NCBI RefSeq assembly: GCF_000004075.3
Contig: NC_026658.2
Coordinates: 18,588,075 to 18,652,074, forward strand
Length of the DNA: 64,000 bases
Direction: 5' to 3'
Source of the DNA: Cucumis sativus
Taxonomy: Eukaryota > Streptophyta > Magnoliopsida > Cucurbitales > Cucurbitaceae
Shown one piece after another: positions 44,437-56,013 of this stretch. Made by a program: the position numbers and the translations under genes. The notes below the pieces were generated by a model. The model was not told where the DNA came from. It saw only the letters and a list, made by a program, of their open reading frames with translations, and ran no database searches. Each line of letters begins with the position of its first letter. Position 1 is the first letter of the stretch.

Positions 44437-46308
44437 TCAGTGTTTTGATTTCTTCTTAGATTTCAAGGATGTCCTGCCGTATGCCAGATTCCTAAAGTGA
44501 GATAATTTAAGCTCAGCTTGACGTTGTTTTCTCCTGGCTTTCCGAGATATATTGCCCTTGTCAGCATTATTTACTTTGTCATTCTCATTGTCATCCAAAA
44601 TGTGCACGTTGGAGCAATTTTTCGCCCTTCTCTTCCCAATATCTTTCTGTTCACTAGATTGTTTGCCTCTAAGGAGCTCCCTAGACCTCATTTTCAGGCG
44701 CTGTCTAGTACTATTTGGCATCTTCCATTCTTCTTTATAAGGAGCCAACTTTTTCATAGAAACGAACTGATTCAACTCCTTGTCATCCATTGCCAGGATT
44801 TCATCAGTACTCAATCCATAACGATTAGGTTGTATTTTGGCGTACTTAAACCTCGTCTTCAAGTCTCCGACTGTATCCTCGTAATCTAATTTATAATACT
44901 CCTCCATCATGGCTTCCTTGGCTTTTTGGTACAGAGATAATTTACGCTTCCTCTTTCTTGAGCCCTTTTCATCCTCATTGCCTTTTTCTTCATCTTCTTC
45001 ATTATCTTCATTGCTCATATCATTATCAATTTTATGGCTTAAACTCCTTTGCCTAGCTGCAAAGAAGCCATCACCTGACTCAGAGGAGGTCCACCCTTTT
45101 GGCAATCCAAGCAACTCATCCTCTTTGTCGAAATCAGGTTTCTCATGCTCACCATTGCCTTCATCATCCATATCACTTCCAAACCCAGCATCAATGTCTT
45201 CTTTCTCATAATATTCTTCACTAAAAGCCACTTTCATCATCCTGTCATACTCTTCAGGATCAAAATCTTCATCTAAATCTTTAATATCCAATAAGCAATT
45301 CTCGTCCTCCCCAAGTCCTGCTGTTTCTCTAATCTTCCTAAGCTTCTGCTTTACCTCCTCCTTCTTCAAATTTTTTAAATGCTTCAACTCCTCCTCTCTC
45401 TCTAATCTTGCAATCTCCATCCTCTCTTCCTTATTCTTTCTCTGCTCCTTCCTCGAATTCTTCTTTTTCCTAACTGACCCCTCAATGGTCCTACTATGCC
45501 CCAAAATAGTATCTTCTGCATTTTCTTGGAACCGGTATTCATATTCCTCTTGTTTTTCAATCTCTTCCTCGTCCTCGGATAGCATGTTCAACTCCTCTTC
45601 CTCAACCTTTGCATCTTCACCAATCCACAGTTTATTCTTAAAATACTGTTTCAAGAACTTTGAATTTTCATCCAATTGGTCATCCCCATCTCCAAAATAC
45701 TCGTCCAACTTCCTCTCAAATTCTTCATTTTTTTCCTCTTCCACTGTACCTCTCTCCTTCACTTTTAACAATTCCTCCTCATCATTTTCATCTTGCAATT
45801 CGGCTGCCTCCAAAAATGCCTTGCGTATTTCCTCTTGCTCCGTATCGTAAATCTTCACATTTTTAGTATTCTCATCATTGAATTCAGGACCCTCTTCAAT
45901 CAAATGCTTCGCTACCACATCTTTCAAATACATACTACTTTTCTTCTTTTCTGTTAAACTACCTTTGACGCCATCATTATCCTTGCCATGGCTGTCATCA
46001 TCTGAATCAAAAAGCTTGGCCTCTTTCTGTTTGAGTGTCGGATCCTTCTTCTTTACCTTGATTAATGCATTGAAGAACTTCAAGTCCTTCCTAAAGTTTT
46101 GGCTATCTTCTTCCTCTGAAGAAGATGAATCAGATTCCGAGCTTTCTGATTCAGAGTCTTCAATTAGACCCTTCTTCTTTAGCTCCTCTAAGCGCTGAAG
46201 ATCCTCTCGCTTCTTGTTATGCTCAAACCTTTTAGCATAATCCTGATTAATTTCTATCTTTGAGTTGTCATTGTCAGAATCACTTCCATCAAATAATCGT
46301 AGACCCAT
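44437..46308 (-). CDS. KRI1: KRI1-like nucleolar ribosome-biogenesis protein
   Basis: 623 residues, single coding exon. Yeast Kri1 binds Krr1 and is needed for 40S ribosomal subunit assembly in the nucleolus. The protein is dominated by charged residues, with long Glu/Asp/Ser runs (about 50-75 and 175-290) and Lys/Arg-rich coiled-coil-like stretches (about 295-335). The Kri1 core block with [20 protein letters not shown] is at about 341-360. The C-terminal Kri1 block starts at about 455: [20 protein letters not shown], then [20 protein letters not shown], then [10 protein letters not shown]. The C-terminus is basic (KSKKKSKH), suiting nuclear import. The start [12 protein letters not shown] is preferred over an ATG 21 codons upstream, because the intervening stretch contains a splice acceptor (TTGTTGCAG) five bases before MGLRLF. 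Confidence 0.93.
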   Translation of the reverse strand: MGLRLFDGSDSDNDNSKIEINQDYAKRFEHNKKREDLQRLEELKKKGLIEDSESESSESDSSSSEEEDSQNFRKDLKFFNALIKVKKKDPTLKQKEAKLFDSDDDSHGKDNDGVKGSLTEKKKSSMYLKDVVAKHLIEEGPEFNDENTKNVKIYDTEQEEIRKAFLEAAELQDENDEEELLKVKERGTVEEEKNEEFERKLDEYFGDGDDQLDENSKFLKQYFKNKLWIGEDAKVEEEELNMLSEDEEEIEKQEEYEYRFQENAEDTILGHSRTIEGSVRKKKNSRKEQRKNKEERMEIARLEREEELKHLKNLKKEEVKQKLRKIRETAGLGEDENCLLDIKDLDEDFDPEEYDRMMKVAFSEEYYEKEDIDAGFGSDMDDEGNGEHEKPDFDKEDELLGLPKGWTSSESGDGFFAARQRSLSHKIDNDMSNEDNEEDEEKGNEDEKGSRKRKRKLSLYQKAKEAMMEEYYKLDYEDTVGDLKTRFKYAKIQPNRYGLSTDEILAMDDKELNQFVSMKKLAPYKEEWKMPNSTRQRLKMRSRELLRGKQSSEQKDIGKRRAKNCSNVHILDDNENDKVNNADKGNISRKARRKQRQAELKLSHFRNLAYGRTSLKSKKKSKH

Positions 46309-46313
46309 TGTTT

Positions 46314-48458
46314 CTGCAACAAGAAAATGCTTCAAATTAGGATTTTCACGAATACCATAAATATTGAGCACTACATGTATAAATTGGTAAGACCCTCAAT
46401 CTTTCAATGTAGTGCAAATTTTATCCATAAGAAGCAACAAAATTGTATTCTAAAATTTATAAAGATTGTTAACTAATCAAATCAATTATTTAAATTACAA
46501 ATAAAAACTAGACGTACCAAAGCAAACATGACCCCTATAGAGTAAATGGAAAAGGAAGTACAACAATGATTGTACATCAAAAAAAAATGAAAGGCAAAAA
46601 CAATAGCTTTCACAGTACATAAAAACGCAGAAAAAAAGTTTAAGGAGGGATGAAACAGAAATTGTAAGGGAGAGAGAGAATGAACATGAGCGACAAAAGA
46701 AAATTTGAAAATTACCAAACCAAAATTTAATCGAAATTATTCAAATGCAAGCATAGCCAATTCCATACATTCGTTTAAATTCAGCATATATTCTAATTGT
46801 CTAGTTACACATGTGCAACATCCATAAAAGCAATTCTTCTTATACAACAAAATGTAGTATTATAACTTTGTAGATACTGAAGGGAGGATCTCATATGTTC
46901 CCTTAATTCTAATTGAAGTTCATTGTCTAATCAATATAGTCGTTTCTTTAGATAAAATCCTACCCATAGGTAAAATCCTACCCAAGCTTAGAAAGCAAAT
47001 TGAAGAAGTGAGACAGAGTTTGACCATACTTTACTACTAGAGCAAATACAAAAAATAGCAGACAATTAAACAAAAAGAAGGCTCTACCAACAATACTAGA
47101 TGGGAATATAACAAAATGGAATACACGAATTCTTCAAAGTCGCATAATGACTCATATGTATAGCAAATGGACATACTCATAAGCATAGGGTCACCTATCA
47201 ACATGCTAGTTGTTACAATGCCATTATGTTTATATATCCAAAACACATATAATTCAAGAACATAATACTTTAAATCAAAAGAAATAGATATAGTACATAT
47301 GCACACAGCCAGCGTTTCAAAGCAACATTCAAACTCAATCCAAAACACCAAAAGTCAAGACTAAACTACAAATAGAGTACCCAAAAAAGTTATAAATATT
47401 ATAGACTAGGGGCGTAATTGGGCTGGGCCGGGTTGGGTCTTTTTTTTTTACTAAGAAATACACAGGCCACACCAATCTTTTTAACAATAAAGTAGGGAAA
47501 TTTTTTAAGTAAAGCAATTTTTTTAAACAAAATCAGTTCCAAATCTATCAATTTGGAATCTTTTTAACTAAGAAATACACAGGTCATCTCCTACCGTTGG
47601 TGACAAAAATAAAGGTGATCACAAAAAGATTTAAATATTTATACTCTTTCTATATAAGATTTTCTACAATTACAACGGTATTTCAAAAATTTCTATATAA
47701 CACAGTTTCAACAATTAATTTCATGAAGTTCTATATTTCAACGGTTTCTAAACCCTCTGTATACAAATGCATTTGTTAGATGCTTGGTTCTTAGATGCTT
47801 CGAAAACTTATGTTTCACTATTCTTGATGATACAACCGTCAAACAAATTCATTTTTCCTAGAACCGAGTATCTAAGGACGCAATAAACATTCAAAAATCA
47901 AAGAGAAAATCAAAACCATACCTATTAATCATTCTTTGAAATTCAAACCAAACAGAAAAGCAGCCCATTCACCTACTTAAGCATCTCAAATTAAACATTG
48001 ACTTCAGCGAAACCAAATTTAACATTAAGCAACACAATTAATTGGGATTCAAATTGGAATTTAACTCAACAAGCATGTTAATTGAATAAATTTCACAAAG
48101 AAGAGGATGTTTGCACAAGAATCATGGAATTCAAAAGTAAAAATCCTAAACATATTTAAATCAAACACTGAAAGAAGAAAACTTCAGGCGTAGAAGTATC
48201 ATCTGAAATTTTATCTGAAATAAAACTTGATGAAGAGTAATTTTATCTGAAATAAAACTTGATGAAGAGTATCTTTAACTCCACGCCTCACTACTACTCA
48301 TTGGCTTTCTCTTAAAATTTCATTCCCCACTTCGATTAGATCACTCAGACAAAGACCCTTCTTCAGTTGTTTGAATTTGAACTAATAAAGAATGTGACAT
48401 TACATTACTGAATCGTGAAATGCAGTATAATATATTAAACTAAATCGCGTGAAAATAC
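46314..48458 (-). other. Inferred 5'UTR intron of KRI1
   Basis: The minus strand shows a donor, AAGCTTTTGAG followed by GTATTTT at 48458, and an acceptor, CTTGTTGCAG, ending at 46314. Splicing would join a GC-richer leader exon (about 48459-48590) to the KRI1 start codon. Inside the intron, a phrase CTAAGAAATACACAGGYCA recurs at about 47450 and 47568. A G/C-rich GGGCTGGGCCGGGTTGGGTC stretch lies at 47420, and AT-rich short frames are not recognisable as genes. The intron is inferred from splice signals only. Confidence 0.5.
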
Positions 48459-48737
48459 CTCAAAAGCTTCAACAGACACCGGAGGCTACCGTAAAAACGA
48501 AACCCACACCGGACAAACGAAGGAGAATGAAGATGAAGGAAGGAGAGAGACCTACGAAGCACGAAGTACGAACGACGGCTTCAAACAAAAACGAAGGTAT
48601 ACCGGTTTCTTTAAATTTAACCTAATCGGGGTGAACCGTCAACCGAACCGACGGGTTCAGTTTGGTTTGGTTCGGTTCAATATTATTATTCTTGTAAACC
48701 AAACCAACCCAAGCCGAATCGAGTTTATCAGTTTTTG

Positions 48738-50480
48738 TAGTACCCAAAAATTAAGATAATTTTAATTATCTTAAATTTATTTAATTATGTTGAATTTTGG
48801 ATGTTGGATGAGAATGGTATAAATTTGTTGAAATTAAAATTAATTAAGTATTTATTAGAATAATATATAATTAATTACTGAGATTGAAATTTTTGGTATT
48901 GTTATATTGGATGGTTAAAGATGGAATGATTTTGATGAAATTTAAGGTTATTGGTGACTTATGTGTGTTTTAAGTAGGTTATGGAAGATTTATGATAATT
49001 ATATATATTGAAAAAGAAATATATAATTATTAAGTGTTGTTTTAGAAATATTAAAAAAAAAAAAAAAGTTGATTTGATGAACAATTAATGGAGAAAAGAG
49101 AAAAGACTTAGGTTAATTGGAAAAGGGAAAGGAATAATGCTAATAACAATAAATGTTCCCTGCCCGAGCCGATTGCTTCTCCCAGCCGAACCATAATCCC
49201 CTTCCCAAGCCAAGTTGCATTGTTTTTGGGTTACTCTCAAATATCAAGTTCATTACTTTGGAAGTAATTTAGTTTTGGATTTAAGTTGCATTTTATTTAA
49301 TTTAGATTTATTTGTTTGAAGGTCATTGACATTTTGGAAAAAAAATGGTGTTGTTATGAAGTTGTTCCCATTCAAGGTTGTCTTTGCTTCAACCTTAGCC
49401 TTTGGGTAAGTTTGGATGCTTAAGTAAATATTTGATTGATGGGTTGACAAAAGTATTTATTTTAATTTTGTGTATGATTAAGACTCAATTAATTGGGAAT
49501 TGACCGTTAGGAAATGACTATATTATTTTAGCTAGCCTCCAGGTAAGAGACTCTTCTATGTAAATTTCGACATTAAAGCTTGTATGTAAATTTCGTATTT
49601 GAGATGACCGTTATAAATGGCTACATAAGTGACCGTTATGTATGGCGGAGAGATGTATGACTGAGATATGTTATGACCAACATACATTATGAATGAGATA
49701 TGCTATGAATGAGATATGCTATGATTGAGATATTTTTTACTGAGTTATGATTTTATGATATGCTATATATGTATAGACTATAGTGTTTTGTTAGCTTTGT
49801 CTGTTAGAGTTGTACCATATGGGTGTTCCTCGAGATCACCACATATTTATGCTTGTGTGGCTAGGTTTTATGAGTGATTCGATGGGATCACTTACAGCTT
49901 GACTCTCCTTTAGGGTGATTCCTTCGGGTTCACTGAGGGTCTAGATGTGTCCCTACGGGATCACTGGATAATGTGCATTCGGGAGCACATTAGTTATGCG
50001 GTACCTTCTTACAGGACTCTAACGAGAAGTTAACAGACACGTAGCGAACTAACAGTAAGTCCCTTACTAAGTATAAATTTATACCCTCTTTTCTATGTTT
50101 AATTTTTCAGGCAATGGTAGAGGTAAAGACAAGCTGGCGAATGACAAGAAGTGACTGTGGTTCGCCATAGGAGACAGTTTATGTTTTCTTTCGCATTTAT
50201 GTTTTCAATATTTAGTTTTTCAGGAATTTATTTCATAACTCATGTTTACTTTTAGATATTTCTTTTTAAATAGGGCTCGAACTAATATTTTATTTATTAT
50301 TTTCTTTACATACTTTATTTATATTTTATGATTAAATATTTGAAACGTTTTTTTTAAACTTAGTGTTTTCTTTGATTTAAATAAAAAAAATATGTATTTG
50401 TTTTAATGGTAATGACCTCAGCTTAGTATAAAATGTTGAATCGTTATAGGTTCAGCTCGTCGATTCGTAAGGATATAAAT
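48738..50480 (+). mobile_element. Gypsy-type long LTR, right end eroded
   Basis: Starts TGTAGTACCCAAAAATTAAG, a phrase like the TGTAATACCCCAAAAATTAAG opening of long plant gypsy LTRs. It continues with diagnostic-looking phrases such as GATTCGATGGGATCACTTAC, TTCGGGTTCACTGAGGGTCT, GTCCCTACGGGATCACTGGA and CGGTACCTTCTTACAGGA, then a C-terminal TTCAGCTCGTCGATTCGTAAGG. No gag, pol or primer-binding site follows. The right end is unclear because a CACTA transposase region starts at about 50536. Confidence 0.55.
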
Positions 50481-50535
50481 TCTACCACTTGAAATTAAAA
50501 AAAAAAAAACCCCACATAGAAATAGAATCATTCAA

Positions 50536-53500
50536 GTGAGTCATTCATGTGGCAAAAGAGAGACTCCAGATGTCATTGGAGTTATATCTTTGCATGCTTG
50601 TCTTGCTAAAATGTGGTTCGAATATCACATTTCATTTGAGGTTAGCTTTAGATGGATTCAATCTATTCGGTCATATGAGTACCTCGTACAGTATGTGGCA
50701 TCTGGTGTTAATTCCGTATAATTTGCCACCATGGAAATGCATGAAAGTGTCAAAATTCTTTATGTCATTGCTCATTCTCGGTCCTAAATCCCCTGACAAA
50801 GAAATTGATGTGACCTACAACCATTACTTGAGGAACTAAAAAATCTATGGACGTCTGGTGTGTGTACGCATGATTGTCTGACGGATCAATATTTTCAGTT
50901 GTATGCAGCATTGTTGTGGACAATTAATGACTTTCTGACATATGGTGATCTATCCGGTTGGAATACAAACGGATATCAGGCATGTTCCATTTGCATGGGG
51001 GATAGATCATCGTTCAAAATATGCAAAAAGATAGCATTCATGGGGCATCGACGATATCTTCCAGACAACCATGTTTGGCGTAGAAGTAGACTCCATGATG
51101 GAAATGTAGAGCATAAACCACCTCCAGTTGTAATGAATGACCAAGAAATATTGGAACAACTAGATCTTGGAGTTTCTAGTAATGAGTAAGCATCATTCGT
51201 TAAAAGATAGAAAAGAAAAAGAGTTCTTAATTGGACTAAGAAAAGTATTTTTTTTTCGATCTTCCTTATTAGTCATGATTACTTATTGGTCAAAACTACT
51301 TATTCGTCACAAACTTGATGTAATGCACATTGAAAAGAATGTTTGTGACAACTTGGTCGGTACATTGTTGAATATTGAAGGAAAAACAAAAGATACCACG
51401 AATGCCCGATTAGATTTACAAGATTTGAAGATAAGAAAGAATAATTTACATTTGGTAGAAGTGGGTAACCGATTGGTGAAACCAAATGCGAGCTATACCT
51501 TGACTAGTAGCGAGCGGATTGAGTTCTTGAAAGTAGTTAAGTTTCCTGACGGATTCGTTTCTAATATTTCACGATGCGTGAATGCAAACGAGGGGAAAAT
51601 ATCAGGTCTCAAAAGGCACAACTGTCATGTACTGCTACGCCGACTTCTTCCAATCGGTGTTAGAGAATTTTTACCAAAAAATGTGTACACTGAAATTACT
51701 GAACTGTGTAGTTTTTTTCGTGATTTGTGCGTTAGGACAATAAGAATAAGTGATTTGAATAGATTGCAGTCATATATTATAACTATATTGTGCAAATTGG
51801 AAAGAATATTTCCACCTGCTTTTTTCAGCGTCATGGTATACCTTGCAGTTCACTTGCCATATGAGACGAAGGTTACTGGTCCGGTTTCTTACAATTGGAT
51901 GTATCCTATTGAAAGAAGTCTCCACACACTAAAATAATACGTTCGTAACAAAGCACGTTCTAAGAGGTCTATTGCAGAAGAATATCTTAAGAACGAATTA
52001 AGTACTTTTTGTTCACGATATCTAAAGGGGATTGAGACACAATTCACTAGAGATGATTGAAATGGCGATAGCATTGAAAAGGATGAAGTCATTGGTGAGT
52101 TCGAAGTATTCATTCAGAAGGTACGACCATCGAGAGCATCACATTTATGAAGTATATCACAAGAAGAGAAACGACTCTTTCATTGGTACATCCTCAACAA
52201 CGTGGATGAAATAGCTGAGTACTGAAAGTACGCATTTTCTATATCTTGATCAATTCACATATTCATTTGACAATATATATATTTTAGGGTTTTATACCTT
52301 GTCGACACGCAAACTCACAATTGGGTACTTTAGGAAACACCTGCTTTTGATACGTCATCAGGGTGAAAGCTTTTATGGACTGTTCAAAAGACACCAACGA
52401 GAATTTGTTGATTGGTTCAAAGCTCAGGTATTTCGAGTAAATGACTTTGAGCATTTCTACTTGATACATATTTTATACATTTAAGTACTTTTATGGTACA
52501 CCAATTTCAGGTTATGACAGAAATGCGTGACAATTCAAACATTCCTCAAGATTTATTTTCACTCCCAATATAATGGGACTATCACTTGATGTCCACTCTT
52601 ACAGTGAATGCATTATAGGTCGTTGGAGTATGATTCTCGACGCACAACACAAAATAGTGAAGTCATGGTAATCTGGGTATTTTCACTCCCAATATTTTTT
52701 ACGGTGTTTTGGACGAACTGTTGCACATTCAATATCCATTTGAAAAGCATGCTTGGCTATTTAAGGGTCGATGGTTTGACACAGAGAAAACAAAAATCAT
52801 AGAACGCACGAGGAACTAGGCTACAAATCAATAAGCACGTCTTGTTTTTTGTTCGTTGAGGAACCCGTGATTCTCGCAACCCAGGCATATCAGGTGTTCT
52901 ACATTGAGGATCCTAAAAATGGTATTAATTGGAAAATTGTTCAAGTGGTGCAAAATAAACATGTATGGAACGTGCCAAAAGTGAAAGATATTGAGAATGA
53001 TCAACTTAATGTACTGGAAGTCGTCGTTAAACATCGTGTAGACGAACACGTCATTGAGGATGACACTCTATGTAAGACTGAAGTTGATCCTACAATAGTG
53101 GAAAGACCAAGTGTTCGTCATGTCATGAAAAATTTCATAAACGATGAAGATGATGAACAATCATCACATCAAAGCGGGTTAAGCGATGATGAATAACAAT
53201 GTTTTTTTGACGTATACACACTTTTAGTCATTTTTCTATACATTAATTACGTTGTGACGATAATCACGTTTGTTTAATGTTTATTGATTTTTATGTCTGC
53301 AGAAATAATGCAATCTAACTTTCCGAGTAATATGCATGAGGAAGACTATTTCCTTTATCTAGACGCGTTGGATAACGCATGCGGTTCGTCGTCAGTAGAC
53401 GACACTTCAGGTTCGTAATAACTAGCATACTTAACACAATTTCTCTCAACGAATCATGTTGTTAAGTTATGCTTATTGTATCTAATAAACAATCGTTTTC

Positions 53501-54400
53501 AGTAAATCCCTCTCATCCGACACCCACTCCCACTGTGAGGAGAGTACGACGATATTCTCGAAACATAGATGTCGAGCGGTACGTACAGCAGAATGAGAGC
53601 ATTCCCATTTCCATCCTCCCTAAAGGGGATAGACCTGTCTTAGCACAAGCCCCTCGTTTCAGTTGCATGATCAGTGTGTTGACACAAGACAAGTTTCCTA
53701 TTCAACCTCTGAAGTGGGCAGATGTACCACTAGAGTGCATCGAGGTCGTCAAGGAGGCCTAACGGTAAGTCTGTAAATTTATAAACTATAAAAGCTATAC
53801 TGACTTGAAATCCATTTCTTTTGTAGGAATTTTCCGTGTTCGATCTAAACAATCCATCACTTAATCGATTTATTGAACATCAAATGCTCACCATGTGGAA
53901 GAAATTCAAGTAAGTAACCATCGTCATTTAAAGAAATTTAGCGACCCTGAACAAGCACGGGCAAACCCATCCCCGAGATTGGTCAATCGGGTGAAATGTT
54001 TCTGTGACCACTACATCACTCGACAATTTCATGTAATTTATATATTTTTATATTGAAATCAATTAACATTTATTTATTTGAAAGTATAATGTTTTGATCA
54101 TCGTCATTTTTGGAATGTAGAAGCAATCAAATATGTGCAGTGCTGTTAGGGCGCAACAACCTTACAACCACAGGAGCGGCACAAAGTCGTTTCTTCAGAG
54201 ACAAACAGAGCACACTAAACTACATGGTCGTCCAATGGATCGTGTTGAGTTATTTAGAGAAACGTGTGTCAGTACTAGTGGCGAGTTCATTTCACCAACC
54301 TAGTAGGTCGCCGCAAGGTCAAAACTTTTTCACTACTTCCACCTTTGTGCTGAGAAATGATATTCATCGAGATACACTAGGTCTTGATTATTAGATAACA
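50536..54400 (+). pseudogene. CACTA (En/Spm) transposase gene, broken: TNP2, DUF4218, DUF4216 and C-terminal modules
   Basis: Several frames give the standard order of a plant CACTA transposase. At 50549-51170 is the TNP2 core (DGFNLFGHMSTSYSMW, PYNLPPWKCMK, LLWTINDFLTYGDLSGWNT, GHRRYLPDNHVWRR, KPPPVV). At 51290-51937 is the DUF4218 block (KLDVMHIEKNVCDNLVGTLL, LPIGVREFLPKNVYTEI, SYNWMYPIERSLHTLK). At about 52640-53000 is the DUF4216 block (QAYQVFYIEDPKNGINWKIV). At 53470-54400 is a tail (HPTPTPTVRRVRRYSRN, KWADVPLECIEVVKEA). Stops at about 50837, 51187 and 51935, plus frameshifts, kill the product. The upstream start and both element ends are not found. Not linked to the three orphan CACTA termini by any matching repeat. 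Confidence 0.85.
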
Positions 54401-56013
54401 TGAATTCAATTAATGAAAAGAATACTTCAACCTTAACATATCTCTCTTTCTGCTCATCAATCATGGATCGAATCCTAATTTCTTTTATACTGAATGTTTG
54501 TATATGGAGTATGGTCCTTGATATCACATTAGATAACATGAATTTTTAACTCAAAACAAATTGACAATGAAAAGAGTAATTCATTTATGTTATACAAGTA
54601 TTATAAGGCCCTTCGATTGTTTTCAATATGACATCTTCAGCAAGGCTCATGCACCCTTCTTTATCTAGTTTTGTTTATCTTAGCAATCACCTTTTTCAGG
54701 TCAATTTTGTAACAAACTAGTCCCTTTTCATGCTTGTTATGAAGTCACCCCATGGTCTTTTGGATAATACTACAGTATCTCTTGTGGCCATACAAGTTGA
54801 CCTTATAAACCTCTCATGGTCCCATTGCAAACAAGGGATTCTCCAAAAAATGTAAGCAACCTTGATCCCTCTTCCTGACCTAAAAGCATGAAATTCGAAA
54901 CCAACAAATAATTAAGCACACCCAAGAGATAATTAATACATACATAAGATGCGAAGAATGTAAAGATAAATTAGTTATGCTTGTATTGATTTTATAAGTG
55001 TATATTACTTTTTTTTTTTTTTTTAACTTTCAAACACCTTTCTAAACACTTATGAGTTATGAAGTTGTAGTATGAATATTTTGAAATATTCTTTCCAGAG
55101 AGAACTCAAAGCAATTACGGCATAAATTGTGCTAACATGAACAATTTGGGTGTCCAAGAGGAAGGATCTCTATAGCATATGTTTCAGTTTTTCTACCACA
55201 TGGTTGATACAATTTCTTCCCCCATGCAATGGATCCAATTTCTGCTTTAACTATTGACCCATCTACTGAAATGGACTCGAAAAACCAGAACCCAAGAAGC
55301 ACGGCTAAAAGAAGCGATCGAGTTGGAGTTCATATTTGCACAGAAAAAAAAAGTATCTATTGGGGGATTTCATTCAGATGGGCAAACACCATTTAAGTAC
55401 AGAATGTCTCATAAAGAAGACACTTGAATTCCTGGATTATATGGAAAGAATGTGGAGAAGAATATAAAAGAATAATTCTTTACAACTAAGAGCCTCATAA
55501 CTATGGGAGGTTTTAAGTAAGCCATGTTGATATGTATTGAAAGGGATTTCGTCTTGCTAATTAGTGGCGCCCTTAGGTTAAACTTTCTCTGTAAAGTCAA
55601 GTTCTTAAATTAGTTTAAAACAAGCAAGCCTTGTGACTAGGCTACTGCCTACTAGTCATAACAAATTTTCAACATTCCACAGTAGAGCTGATCGTCAAAA
55701 TGCTGCACCGATAAAATATCCAATATCAACTTAGGTTGGTCTACTTCAGGCTTTATCAAACAAACATTTTTTATGCACAAAGAAGTAGATTGAAATTGAA
55801 ATTTACTCACTTGGCTGATGGATCAGACAACTAGTAGTTCCAAAATGTTTGTAGATTTCCCTTTTTGCTCCAGCGTGATAGATTGCAGTTGCAAAATCAA
55901 CTACATATATAGGGCCATAGGGGTGAATGCGATTAGCTATCACTCATTTGCCACAAGTGGGCAAATGTCGATATGCATTAATTCTAGCTCAATAGAATGA
56001 AACATATTGGAGA
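54401..56013. other. Spacer downstream of the PPR gene; no gene seen
   Basis: Contains the 3' flank of the PPR gene (minus strand) and AT-rich sequence with a poly-T run at about 55008-55024. Short frames here have no recognisable motif. Confidence 0.35.

Noticed and set aside
45485..46198. Plus-strand frames of 100-120 codons (also at 44518-44889 and 44909-45211).
   Set aside because: They are Ser/Phe-rich shadows of the Glu/Lys-rich KRI1 coding strand, with no recognisable domain.
50860..51189. Independent 109-codon gene.
   Set aside because: It is one exon-like piece of the broken TNP2 transposase, not a separate gene.
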